Part shown: in pieces, positions 47,953-59,061 of the stretch | How the letters are laid out: each line of letters starts with the position of its first letter | Numbering within the stretch: the first letter of the stretch is position 1 | Assembly: GCA_037176885.1 (NCBI GenBank) | Contig: JAWWNJ010000159.1 | Coordinates: 434,001 to 498,000, forward strand | Length of the DNA: 64,000 nt | DNA from: Favolaschia claudopus | Lineage: Eukaryota > Basidiomycota > Agaricomycetes > Agaricales > Mycenaceae | Reading direction: 5' to 3' | Position numbers and translations under genes: made by a program | The notes under the pieces: generated by a model | What the model was told of the DNA's origin: nothing | What the model saw: the letters and a program-made list of their open reading frames with translations, nothing else | Database searches by the model: none

Positions 47953-50169
47953 ATGCTGCCGTTCTTTGCGTTCTTCGCTCTGAAGGTTGCGGCAGCCACG
48001 GCCGAAACGGTGGTGCTGGAGCGTCGCGCAACTCCGCCTGCTGGTTTCGCACGTCTTGGTGCCGCTCCAGCAAATCAATTCCTCAGATTGCGTCTTGCTC
48101 TGGTTGAAAACAACATTGCTGGCCTTCACGATACAGTTCATGCAATTAGTACACCAGGAAGTTCTCGCTATGGGCAGTATCTGTCGAAGGAGGAGGTGGG
48201 TCTGTCGACTTAGATGAATTCTCATATTCGCGACTGAGAGGGTATCCAGATCCACAAATTCGTAGCGCCGACCGAAGACACAGTTTCACGCGTCAATTCA
48301 TGGCTCACTTCCAAAAGCCTCGTAGCTTCGAGCACGGTTTCTTCTGGCAACTGGCTGATGGTCAATTTGACCGTCTCTCAGGCTAATAGCCTTCTTGAAG
48401 CGGATTTTTCGACATTTCAACATGAGGCCACTAACTCGAAAGTTGTGCGGACTCTAACGTACTCGATCCCCAGCTCTTTGAAATCCCATGTTCAGTGGAT
48501 ACATCCGACAGTCAGGTTCGTCTTTATTTATTCTCCTTCTCGTAACACCTGACGGATTGCAATGCACATTGCAATATCGACTTCATGATAGTTTTCCCAC
48601 CGCCTCTGAAAGCGAGCCTCTCGTTCAAAGTCAACCGTCTACGAAAACAGCTCGATCTATCTCTGCCGACTGCCGAGGGACCTCGCAGTGGACACCTACT
48701 TGCATACAAGAGCTTTACGGGATTCCCGCTACGCCTGCAAAATCCGTATCCAACGGCCTAGGGGTTTCGGGTTTCAACGACGCCTTTGCAAATCATCGCG
48801 ACCTCAAAGTGAGCATTCGCTAACATTTTTAATGCTGGATATGAATCCGAAAGCTAGCAATTCCTTCAAACATATCGTCCTGACATCAATCCGGAAACGA
48901 CCTATCAGTAAGTTCTGTCTCTTGCTGCATTCTCAACAGAAATCAACTGTACGCAGCTTCGAATCCATCAACGACGGGGTGGATAACCAGCTTCCCATTG
49001 ATACTTCCGGAGATGCCGTTCGTACACATACCGCGCTTATTTCTCTGCTCAACCCCATGTTCATTCTTCCAGAACATCAACGTTCAGCTAACTGTCGGCC
49101 TCGCCACAGGCATCCCAGTAACATATTTTGGCGTGGGCTTCTCGGACTTCTCTGGTAGTCTCGACGACTACCTTGACCAAGCGAATTTCTTGCTCGAGAT
49201 GGAGAACCCGCCATCGACGGTGCTGAATACGTTTGGTGCTCTGCCGGAAGATTTCTCCCCTGCTGCGCTGATGGTGTGAGTCGTCTATCCTATCGGAATT
49301 TTGACATATCCGGGATACTCTACAGATCTGTGTGTAACGCTTACGCCCAACTCGCCGCGCGCGGGGTGTCGTATATCGTCACAGCACCTTCGATATTCAG
49401 CTGTGGAGATTGGACTGCATCGTTTCCAGCATCCTGTCCTTTGTTTGTCTTTTCGTCTTTCGATATCAAACGATAGCTGAAGGGTGTCTTTCGCAGTGTA
49501 ACGGCGGTAGGTGGAACCGAGTTCGACCCAGATGAGTCTCAAGAAAGCTCCCTCGCTGCTGGAGGAGGAGGGTTTTCCACCATATTCGAGCGACCCGCTT
49601 ATCAACATGACGCGGTCCAAGGTTGGCTCAGCGCTACCGGTACGACATCGGATGCGCCATTCAACATCTCGGGTCGCGCAGGTTCGTCTCATTTTCGCGT
49701 ACCTGAGCTACGCACTCAGTGAAAGCCATATCTAGTCCCGGACGTATCGGCAATTGGCGCAATTCCATACGTTCTTCAAGGAACAATCATGGATGAGAGC
49801 AAGTCAGCTCCTCGCAGCGCTGCTGTATTTGCGAGTATCGTCGCACTGCTTACAAGCGAGCGCGTTGCTGCTGGGAAACCTGGCCTGGGATTCCTTAACC
49901 CGATGATTTATCAGAGTCCACAAGCGTTTAATGACATTGTGGCTGGTGAGTTCTCGTTCATTTTTTGAATTATTAGGAATAAGCGGCTGATTTCATGTTA
50001 GGGAATGACAATAGTTTTTGCCCTCAGTTCGAGTTCAATGCGACGACTGGGTGGGATCCGGTAAGCTCCATTTTACAGTTGTCATCCTTTTTTCTGACAT
50101 CCGTGATAGGCGACAGGGATGGGGTCACCGATTTATGCGAAACTTCTGGAGGTCACCAGGAATTTGTAG
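47953..50169 (+). CDS. Sedolisin/tripeptidyl-peptidase (S53) homolog with altered active site
   Basis: About eleven exons splice into one open frame. A signal-like start (MLPFFAFFALKVAAATAE) and a pro-kumamolisin domain (SRYGQYLSKEE, IHKFVAPTEDTV) come first. The S53 fold follows: CIQELYGIP, QTYRPDINPETTY, NVQLTVGLATGIPVTYF, FPASCP, VTAVGGTEF and the C-terminal calcium-site pattern AFNDIVAGND / NATTGWDPATGMGSP. Active S53 enzymes have Glu-x-x-x-Asp, an oxyanion Asp and a GTSxSxP serine motif. Here these read SGDANINVQ (Glu to Asp, Asp to Asn), APSIFSCGD (no SGDxG) and DESKSAP. The frame is intact but the peptidase is probably inactive. Confidence 0.85.
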
Positions 50170-50561
50170 ATACTAAGATAGCCTTGAATCAATTTCAGTC
50201 AGCCATGTGACCGCGTCATCTCGTAACATCATGATTTGTGATCTGATCTATATTGAACCAAACAATGACAAAACCATGGCTTCCTCCCGACCACCACAAC
50301 ACCACAATTTGCGCCGTGAACAAAATCAAGACTCTATGTAGCATGATGTCTAACAACTCTGCCGCTCCTTGTGAAGTCCGCTAGGGTCTATCGGTTTCTG
50401 ACCTCCAGGTGACTTTTTTTGAAATCGGTACGCTGTTTCTTTTATTGGTTTTCTTTATTGCTCCGTGTCAGAGTCAGGTGGGTGGACTGACTATGTACTG
50501 GCGACGATTCCGAAGGAGTCTGCTAGCGTGCTGCGTCTTCGACAGCGCAAATTCGGCTGAA
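50170..50561. other. 3' flank of the sedolisin-like gene, target of the LTR element
   Basis: No gene recognised; ends at the 5-bp duplicated target GATTG. Confidence 0.4.
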
Positions 50562-50566
50562 GATTG

Positions 50567-51061
50567 TGTTGGAGATTTGACTGCAAGTTGCGGGAAACAC
50601 CGAGAACATTCTCTCGAGGTGTATTACTGTAGTATTACGACCAAGTGTTCACTGGGTGTCACCTGTCACCTACAATGTTCACTGCATAAGGTGTTCAGAG
50701 CACAGCAAATTACCCTATATGGTAGGCCGGCGAATGCCGGCCCGGAAATTTTTGACGTTTTTCGTCCATTTTTGGCGAAAAAACCCAAGTGTCACCGTCA
50801 CCACAACCAAAAGTGTTCAGTTCACAGGTCCCTGTCACCCGTCACCTGAACACTTGGTCGTAATACTACAGTATTCAGCAATCTCATTTATTGTAGAACT
50901 GTCTAGATACATTTGTAAACTGTATAAATACTGAATGAATACTCAGCGGTAGAGCATTGGTTTGCTCTAACGCGAGCTCTTCTCACAAATAGCGCGATCG
51001 CAAACTTAACTTCTCTTCCTTTGATCATCCTCCCACGGAATTGATCCGTCGTTTCACAACA
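50567..51061 (+). repeat. 5' LTR (248 bp plus nested MITE)
   Basis: 495 bp; subtracting the 245-bp MITE and one TA copy leaves exactly the 248 bp of the 3' LTR. Contains a TATAAATA stretch near 50924. Confidence 0.93.
50627..50871. mobile_element. 245-bp MITE nested in the 5' LTR
   Basis: The terminal inverted repeats CTGTAGTATTACGACCAAGT at each end (extending to about 25 bp) are perfect. TA is duplicated at 50625-50626 and 50872-50873, and the 3' LTR shows the empty site with a single TA. The interior carries repeated GTCACC and GTGTTCA words near both ends. No coding capacity; presumably moved by a Tc1/mariner-type transposase elsewhere. Confidence 0.95.
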
Positions 51062-51122
51062 CAAACCAATCTCGGTTCACGCCACCGATAACCCGGCCAT
51101 CACTCTCCCGCCTTCCCACACC

Positions 51123-51985
51123 ATGACTACCTCACCACCACTTCTTACCGCTTTCCAGCACTTCAGGGCGGCGATGATTTTGCCTCGTGGAAAATCTACA
51201 TCACCGACTGCCTTACTGAACAAGGACTCGATGATCATATTGACTCGGGAGTCACACCACCCACGGATCCCGCAGAATTGGCAGCGTGGAAAAAGGCGGA
51301 CCGACACGCCCTTTCCGCTATTCGGCTCCGTGTATCCCCGGACATCGTTCACCACGTCCAGGGAGAGTCCACCGCACTCGAAGCCTGGAGCGCACTCTCC
51401 AGTGCATTCGAAACTACCGGCCTTCTCGGCGTTGTCCTTGCACGCCATCGACTGTACACCACCCGCGCCTCCGATGAAGACCTCGAGGGTCACATTAAAA
51501 TGATGCGCAAGATTCAGGGGGAGCTAAAGTCGCTCGGCCACCCAGTTTCCGACCCCGATTTTGCTGTCGCCCTCCTCGGCTCCCTTCCTGTGACTTGGGA
51601 CTCATTTGTCCGAGCCACTCTTGCATCGCTCGGTTCCGCCCCAACCACCAAAGGTGTACTTCAGTTGATCACGACTGAGAGTCGCCGTCTCCGGCAGCGC
51701 GAATCGGACGCCATAGCCACTGCCGAGCCCACCGGCATGATGCTTGCCCGCTCTCATGGTATACGTAAGCCATCGGCTGAGCCAGCCGCACAATCTTACC
51801 GCGCCAAGGCTCCTGCCAAAGCGAAGCCAGGATCACGCGCCATCTGCAATAAATGCGGCGGCCGCGGTCACTTTGCTCGGGATTGCGCCACCGAGGAAGA
51901 AACCCGCGCAATCTTCGGAATGGATGAAGATGATTCTGATGAAGATTATCCCATTGTGGATGACGACGAAGATTTCATGTTCTAA
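51123..51985 (+). pseudogene. Retrotransposon Gag with zinc knuckle, frameshifted near its start
   Basis: The main frame gives a copia-type Gag: DDFASWKIYITDCL, SALSSAFETT, LLGSLPVTWDSF, a zinc knuckle CNKCGGRGHFARDC and an acidic tail ending at 51985. The first ATG (51123) is in a different frame and would need a one-base change near 51155 to join it. The main frame itself has no early ATG. So the element's own Gag is probably not made as such, unless a non-AUG start or frameshifting is used. Confidence 0.8.
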
Positions 51986-52250
51986 TTCCTTGCTCAGACC
52001 TCCTCCAATCCACCCTCTAAATTACAACATCTTTAATCATTTTCCCCTTTCACAATCGACATCTCTTCCTATTTCATCACGTCTATCTACCCATCCATCA
52101 CCCACTGCCGAAATCCGTCAGGGTTTAAGACGGTCGCAGCATCAGACTCAGCCAGGTGTAGAGCCAAGGGGGCAAGTCCACCATGAGGAGTGAGCCATGC
52201 CAAGCCGAAGCCAGCCCATCCACCTCCTCGGATGTTACGGTGAGGGGGAG

Positions 52251-52498
52251 TGTTGGAGATTTGACTGCAAGTTGCGGGAAACACCGAGAACATTCTCTCG
52301 AGGTGTATTATTCAGCAATCTCATTTATTGTAGAACTGTCTAGATACATTTGTAAACTGTATAAATACTGAATGAATACTCAGCGGTAGAGCATTGGTTT
52401 GCTCTAACGCGAGCTCTTCTCACAAATAGCGCGATCGCAAACTTAACTTCTCTTCCTTTGATCATCCTCCCACGGAATTGATCCGTCGTTTCACAACA
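52251..52498 (+). repeat. 3' LTR (248 bp)
   Basis: TGTTGG...CAACA, matching the 5' LTR without differences that I can see outside the nested MITE. Confidence 0.93.
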
Positions 52499-52503
52499 GA
52501 TTG

Positions 52504-53170
52504 GATGCTGAGCGCTTGAGCTCTTGTTCAGTTCACTGTGGCATTGGACTCTTATTTTTCCAAGATGTGAGGCGTCCACATCCTGATTTTTTCCCTCTCA
52601 AACTTGAACGCTCGCTCAGAACTTTTGGCAACTCTCGCGTGGCCAACGCGTGGCACCGTATATATGCCGAAACGTGGACAAGTATTCCCGACCCGGTAAT
52701 ATCCCGCGGTGCCAAGCCCTTTGTCATTCAACTTGCTGGTGAACAACGGTCTGTCGATCCAGAAAACTTGCTCGAAAGGCTTGCTTACTGTTCGCTCCGT
52801 TTTGTAGTGCCTTTGACTTTTGGGAACATCCAGCAAGAATCTAACGCGCCAACTCAACGCACAGCGCTCTATGGCTTGGCAGTATCACTTGATCGACGGA
52901 ACGTGGCTTGGCGCTTCTTTTGTAAGCCCCTGTCTACTTTCGTGTTCACCGCTTCGCCTTCTTCTTACCCACCTTTAGCCTCCAATGAACATCTGGGGAT
53001 GCATTTCCGATGTTTTCCCTCCACACCATCTCCCTCAACCTACCACCTCAGATGACTAACTTCGGAAAAACAACGCCATTTCAGCTTCGACAGCCTCGTT
53101 CGTCATTATAAAGAGGCGTAGTCCTCGCGATTCTCCCCATTGCCGCCAGTCATCCTTGCTGCAACGCAAA
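52504..53170. other. Right flank of the LTR element and xylanase promoter
   Basis: An open frame of about 180 codons (52501-53055) has no recognisable domain and does not continue across the empty target site in a sensible frame, so I do not call a gene. Confidence 0.4.
53107..53113 (+). promoter_or_regulatory. TATA box of the xylanase gene
   Basis: TATAAAG, 64 bp before the start codon at 53171. Confidence 0.5.
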
Positions 53171-55187
53171 ATGAGACTCACCGTTGCCTCCGTCCTCTTG
53201 GCTGTCACCCTCGCAGTCTCGGGAGCTTCCATCGAACAGCGTCAGGCTGCGACGAGCATTGACGCGCTCTTCAAACAGCACGGCAAGAAGTTCATCGGTG
53301 TTGCTGCTGATCAGAATCGTCTCTCGTGCGTCTTTCTTTCTTGCCGTGATGAACATACCTTTATTCATGAGTTTGGCATATGCAGGGTATCGCAAGATGC
53401 TGCTATCACTAACGCTGACTTTGGTGGTGTCACCCCGGAAAACTCCATGAAGGTGGGGGAGTTTGCTGTTCAGCTTGACGACGTGTACTTATTGAATACT
53501 CGTTCAGTGGGACACGATTGAGGCATCTCAAAACAGCTTCAACTGGGCCGGCGCGGACTATCTCGTCAACGTAACTTATCACGCGCCTAACTCTCCATAT
53601 TCCCTCGCTCATTGAGTCTCATTGTTCCAGTGGGCACAAACAAATGGCAAGCTCGTCCGAGGACACACCTTCGGTGACTATGCTTGAGTTCTACTACATG
53701 CGTGGTACTGAAATTGAGCCAGTTTGGGACTCGCAACTTCCTCAATGGGTGAGGAACATCAACGACAAGACCACCCTCACCAACGTCCTCAAGGTTAGCG
53801 TCCACGATTTCTTTACGTGGTTTGGGACATTCATTCATTTTGCTTGTAGAACCACATCACTCAGTTCATGACCCGGTACAAGGGCAAGCTCTATGCTATT
53901 GATGTCGTCAACGAGCACATTGTGGGTTTTGGTTACTTGCAGCATTGTTGCGGTGGGACTCACCCTCTTGTAGAATGAAGATGGATCGATCAAGGTACTC
54001 CTGCATTCAATTTTCGCCACAACGCAACTGACGACACTCAAATCAGAGTACTCACTGGACCCAAGGTTCGCTATAATCTACCTGGTATCCCTTCATACAT
54101 CTCTGACTGAAAAACTCTAGTCATGGGCAACGATGCCTTCACCGTTGCTTTCCAGACTGCCCGCTCCATTGACCCCGACGTCAAGGTAAAGCTTCATCCC
54201 CCCTTTTGAGCGGAGAATTGACTATAGGCTTGCCATGCCCACAGCTCTACATCAACGACTACAACCTTGACTCCAACAATGCAAAAGTCCAGGGTATCGT
54301 CAAGCTCGTTAACCAGCTCAATGCCAACGGCAAGATCGTCGACGGCATCGGCACACAGGCCCATCTCAGCGTATGTTTTGTATCTGAACTAATATATATT
54401 GAATGGTGTCTCAAATCCGATGATGACAGGCTGGCGGCTCTTCTGGGTTCCAAGGCGCTCTCACTGCCCTCGCGGCCGCCAATGTCGATGTCGCTGTCAC
54501 TGGTGCGTAGCTCTTTGTCACATCTTTGACCCGAGTTCCCATGTTGTTCGCTGTAGAACTCGACGTCGCCAGCGCCCCCACGGCTGACTACCAGAACGTT
54601 GTGAAGGCCTGCCTCAACACCCCCGCCTGCGTCTCTATCACCGTCTGGGGTGTCCGCGACCCCGACTCATGGCGCGCCAGCACCAACCCCTTGCTCTTCG
54701 ACGCCAACTGGCAGCCCAAGTATACTTTCCTGAACTATCTCGTTGACTCGATGCTGATTAGACCCGAAGGGCCGCTTACAACGGAATTGTCAGCACCCTG
54801 AACACTGGGGGTTCCGGCACTACCACTATTACGACGACGACGAGCACGACCACATCTTCCGGCGGCCAGCCCACTGGCGGTGGTGGTAGTGGTGGCGGTA
54901 GTGGCGTCGCGCAGCACTGGGGTCTGTTACCTTTTCTTTTCGTTGCGGTGGATTGAACTCTTTTCGCATCCGCAGATCAATGTGGTGGCCAGGGTTGGAC
55001 AGGACCCACTGTGAGTGCTTCTTTCTTCCTCTCTGAACAAAATCACAGCTATTCTGAAACCGAGCGTTTCATAGACTTGCGTAAGCCCTTACAAGTGTAC
55101 TGCCTCGAACCAATGGGTATGTCTATATTTTCATTTTTTTATCCTCGAGATATCAACGCATCGCTCTAGTACTCCCAATGCTTGTAA
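53171..55187 (+). CDS. Endo-1,4-beta-xylanase, GH10 with C-terminal CBM1
   Basis: Gene with a dozen or more short exons. A signal peptide ([18 protein letters not shown]) is followed by the GH10 barrel: [34 protein letters not shown], the acid/base Glu in [16 protein letters not shown] and the nucleophile Glu in AVTELD, then [12 protein letters not shown]. The nucleophile codon is itself split by a phase-1 intron. A Ser/Thr/Gly linker leads to a fungal cellulose-binding module ([25 protein letters not shown]) ending at a stop at 55185-55187. The enzyme cuts the xylan backbone; CBM1 anchors it to cellulose. Domain order barrel-linker-CBM is common in basidiomycetes. Confidence 0.94.
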
Positions 55188-55924
55188 GAGGCGCAGCTGA
55201 GATATCTGATCTGTCTGGATGTATATTCTACTCGAAAATGTGTATGAAACGCAAAATTTTTCTCCAAGTTGAACCAAAGTTGAACGTTGAACACTCAGAT
55301 GTGTTCGGATTGTTCCGGTGATTGTGATGGGGCCTCAACCAATTAACCATAAACATCGCTCCTGCCATTCGCCTCTCATCATCGTCTGACTCCGATGGTT
55401 TGGGCGCTAATGGTCGTTCGCAACTCGATCACAAGTGTAGATGGCACTCGAGTTGTCTATCTGTCCGAGCTCAGAATAAGCCTGTGCCTGTCAAGCAACT
55501 GTGAGAAGTACGTCGCCGTTTGTCTCGACAGCGACCCATATTTATCTCGTATTCTGAAGTCATGCGGGATCCCAAATTTCCTGGGTGGTATTGCGTTTTG
55601 ACTGGGAAAAAGATTGTGGGTAGGGAACCTGATTTCATGGACTTCGACCTCAACAGATGCAGTTGATGCAGGGCTCTGCTCAAATCAAGCCGCGACCTTT
55701 CTCACCAGCTCAATGGACACTGCCTACAACAATGTTGAGTCAATCATGGTGTTGGTTACCCTTTTCTCACTGTCTGCGACTCTTCCCTTAGTTTGGATGG
55801 CGACCAACGGGTTTGTATCACAATCTTCGTTCTGCACCCTCGATCATGAACACTGGTCATGATCTTCCGTTTCCCTCAAGAGATGTGCGTCGTGTCCGTT
55901 CTTTTTACTCCTCCGCCCACCATC
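55188..55924. other. Intergenic between xylanase and SHO1-type gene
   Basis: Short frames only. Holds the second copy of a 17-bp string (55269-55285) also found at 6620-6636. Confidence 0.4.
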
Positions 55925-57281
55925 ATGCCCCCGCGTCTCGATTTCTCGCCGTTTAGGACGCACTACTTCTTCCTCGCCACGACAATATTGGGAACGGCAA
56001 GTCCAAATAAACACTGCCGCCTCGAGACTGCTGATGATGTATTAGCTTGGGTGGCTTCTGGCGTTTATATTCCAAGCAATTGCTACTGCGCAGTGTACGT
56101 CCTACTTGCCAGGCTCTTCAACTTCTCTAATGCCCTCGCAGTTGGCCATCGAGCTGTCGGTTCACTCTGGTTTGCCATCTTGCTCCAGGCCTTCCTGACC
56201 ATCGGAGTCATACTTTCCGTGGCAACCGACTCCATCCAAATTGCCCGCCTTCAACTCGCCGCGTTCGGCGTAATCTCTATCGTTTTCGCCGTGCAGGGAA
56301 CAGACACCGGCGTCTTCTCACGTGAGAAGGCATTGCAGGCTATGGGTGCAGGCTATCTGATTCTCACTCTCGTCGACATCCTCTGGGTGCTGTATTTCAC
56401 CTGCGAGGCCGACTCACTGATTCTTCATCTCATAAACCGCCTCGGTACCGGGGGCCTTCAGCCTCCTGTCCCTCGACGGCGCAGCCTAGCCATGCTCCAA
56501 GGGACGATCAGTAAGCCAAACTACGCGCTGGGGAGCGGGGTTGGCTCACCGGACATGGGAATCCACGAGCCGAAGCGAGGGAGCGTCGCGCTGAGCGTCA
56601 TCGGCAGCCTCAAACGTCCGCAGAGTGCCGCGAGCCTAAAGCGAAGCGGTACAGCGCATTCAAATGCGAGCAGGAAGAGCCTGGTAGGATCCATCATCGT
56701 TGAATCAGATCCACCATATGTCGAAGCGATCCCTCCTGTACCAATGCTCACTGTATCCGATCCCCCCTCAATACTAATTCCGCCACTCGCTTTGTCACCC
56801 GTTTCGAAGACTCGGACGCCGATCAACATTGAACCACCGGAATCTCTCAAGATTTCGGGCGGCGTCACCCACAGCATGTTGCCTGGTGTGATTGTTGTTT
56901 CTCCGCCGCCCCAGCCGCCGCCGACCTCCGTTCCTGATTCACCGCCCCCACGACGCGAAAGCGTTCACACTCTGGAGGAGGAGCCACTACTCCGCGCACG
57001 AGCATTGCATGCATGTATGTCCCTCTTCTTTTTGTATCGCAAATCCCCCTGTTAATGCTTGTTTATCGCAGACAGAGGCTCTCCGCAAGACCCTAACGAG
57101 TTGTCGTTCAGCAAGGGCGAGGTGCTTGAAATCGAGGATCAAGAAGGGAAGTGGTGGCAAGCAAAGAAAGCTGATGGGACGCTGGGCAGTGAGTTGTCGT
57201 TGCTCTATCGTCTACGTGCATTCGTCCCGTTGCTGATATATACTCTTAGTCGTACCCTCAAATTATCTGGTGATGATATGA
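55925..57281 (+). CDS. SHO1: Sho1-type osmosensor, four TM segments plus SH3 domain
   Basis: MPPRLDFSPFRTHYFFLATT begins TM1, which becomes continuous (TLGWLLAFIFQAIATAQ) only if 55997-56045 is removed as a GC-AG intron and 56095-56141 as a GT-AG intron. Further TM segments follow (GSLWFAILLQAFLTIGVIL, LAAFGVISIVFAVQG, AGYLILTLVDILWVLYF), then the conserved TGGLQPP, a long Pro/Ser-rich cytosolic region and a C-terminal SH3 domain (ARALHAYRGSPQDPNELSF, EGKWWQAKKADGTLGIVPSNY). Sho1 sits in the plasma membrane and feeds the HOG MAP-kinase pathway through SH3 binding to Pbs2. Ends at 57279-57281. Confidence 0.88.
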
Positions 57282-57387
57282 TATCCTTCATTATGGACCA
57301 CAACACGTATTCTATTCGAGGATTCGACTGATCAAGGACACTGCTGTACGTTCTTTCCAGGACATTGATATTGTATTCGCAAGCACA
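57282..57387. other. Short convergent spacer
   Basis: 106 bp between the stops of the SHO1-type and NmrA-like genes. Nothing seen. Confidence 0.4.
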
Positions 57388-58574
57388 TCATAAAAATGTA
57401 ATTTGAAATCCTACTACTGACTCCCAAATACCTTGCTCCAGTCCGAAATTTCGACAAATTCCTTCCACGTACGTGTGGGTCTCGGGAGAATCGAGCATGA
57501 AGTGGTGGTTGGCCCTGCGAGCTGTGAGTAGCTTGCGACGGAAAGAAAAGTTGCTGCTTACATCCGAATTCATCTATAGCCTTCCACACGTCCACCATCG
57601 GTTCAGCTGGGAAGCCCGAAGCCTCTACGTTCTTAATGAATCGTTCCATATCTAGTCGCTTGAAGACGACCTTCTTTCCTGTCACTGAAAAAGGTATCAG
57701 TGTTTCAGTCATTCACTCGTCAGCATCGAATTGCGTACCTTGAGAAAGCTGGGCGGCCATTTCTGCAACGGTGAGTATTTCACTGTGCGTCATCATGCTG
57801 GCGCCATTGGGGAACTCCGCAGTCGGCAGTTCGAGCATATAGCGCGCCCACAGACCATAATCGCGAGCAATGTCGATGTATGGAACGCGAACGGTAGGCT
57901 CCGTCGGCCATGCAAGTGCGAAGTTCCCGTCCTCTTGTTTCGAGTAGAAGAATGGGATGCTGCCGAGCAGGTTGGTCCCATAGAAGCCGGCTTGCAAGTC
58001 GACGAAGGGAACGCCGCACTGGCGAGCATACTCTGTTACGATGGCTTTACTCTCGAACTGATGAGCATTCGGGTATCGTCCACCGCTCAGCTTGTCATAC
58101 GAGCGGAGACCAGACCAAATGATGCGCGAAGCTCCGGCGGCTTTCGAAGCGTCGATGAGAAGTTTCCCTTCGTTTACTTCCTGCACAGGTGGGTCTGTAA
58201 ACATCATTGGCACCATCGAGACGAGCACTTACCCTCTGCTTATCCCCATGCTCAAAATAGTTGGTTACAAGCTGATGTCTATGAGCAGACAGCAAAGTGA
58301 ACACAGATTCAGATGCACATACGAAAGTGAAGTCAGCTCCAGCGAACGCCCTGAAAACCGCCTCCTTGTTTTCAACCACCAGCGACACGGTGATGATTTC
58401 AACCCCGCGTTTCGCAAGCTCTTGTGCAACAGGTTTCGTCCCATCGCGAGTGAATCCACGAACACGGTAAGCTTTGTCGGACTCCTCTAAACCGTTCACG
58501 ACCGCGCCGCCTTGAGCACCTGTGGCACCGACAACGGCGACCAGAGGAGCGGAGGGATCTTGAGTGATAGTCAT
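57388..58574 (-). CDS. NmrA-like NAD(P)-binding protein
   Basis: Start at 58574 (MTITQDPSAPLVAVVGATGAQGG) with the GATGxxG dinucleotide-binding loop of the atypical short-chain dehydrogenase (NmrA/HSCARG) group. Later motifs: VRGFTRD, LLIDASKAAG, IIWSGLRSYDKL, FYGTNLLGSIPFF, VPYIDIARDYG. The last exon, after an intron near 57530-57575, ends WESVVGFQITFL at a stop at 57388-57390. Members act as redox sensors or as reductases; no nitrogen-regulation role is implied here. Length about 330 residues. The C-terminal splice was chosen because it restores ANHHFMLDSPETHTY in frame. Confidence 0.85.
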
Positions 58575-59061
58575 GTCGCTTCAAGTTCTGGGGAGTAGAA
58601 CTGCTTGGAAATTGCCTTTCCGGAAGAGCAATATATACTGAACAGGTTCAACTAGCTTCGTCAGCAGCGAGCCGGGAAATTAGTGATAATCCGTGAAGTT
58701 TCGGGCTGTCTTATGTCGGCCCCGTCATGCCGAATGATGAACAACGGAAATTTCCTGTTCTTCCGGCCGCGACTTTCAGACTCGGAGACGACTTGGGGTT
58801 TGCATACAGTACAGGAATTATTATAATAAGGCTCCAACTATTTCGTTTTCGTTTGCGAGATCTGGCAAACCAAACGGAAAGGGTTTGAAACCGTTTATAA
58901 ACCTTTTCGGAGCGCGCGACTGAGGAATATTTTCCGGAAGACTTCAAGTTTCACCGCTTCACACTGGCCGCTGCTAGTAATGGCTTGATCCACAGGTCAA
59001 TGAAACAGAAGAGTGATGAATGGCATAAAATTACGATAAAATCGTGGCAGTAATAGTCGTT
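58575..59061. other. Intergenic spacer
   Basis: NmrA-like promoter side and peptide transporter 3' side. No gene seen. Confidence 0.4.
58632..58637 (-). promoter_or_regulatory. TATA box of the NmrA-like gene
   Basis: TATATA about 60 bp before the start codon at 58574. Confidence 0.45.

Larger units (their letters stand above)
50562..52503 (+). mobile_element. Gag-only Ty1/copia-type LTR retrotransposon with target duplication
   Basis: Two LTRs (50567-51061 and 52251-52498), each starting TGTTGG and ending CAACA, are flanked by the 5-bp duplication GATTG (50562-50566 and 52499-52503). A purine-rich polypurine tract GTGAGGGGGAG immediately precedes the 3' LTR. The interior (1,189 bp) encodes only Gag; there is no protease, integrase or reverse transcriptase. 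It is therefore non-autonomous, like the TR-GAG class described in plants. Apart from a MITE inserted in the 5' LTR, the LTRs look identical over 248 bp, meaning recent insertion. Confidence 0.93.

Noticed and set aside
52501..53055. 184-codon frame right of the LTR element, possibly a host gene cut by the insertion
   Set aside because: At the reconstructed empty site the upstream side has a stop in that frame, and no domain is recognised, so gene disruption is not supported.
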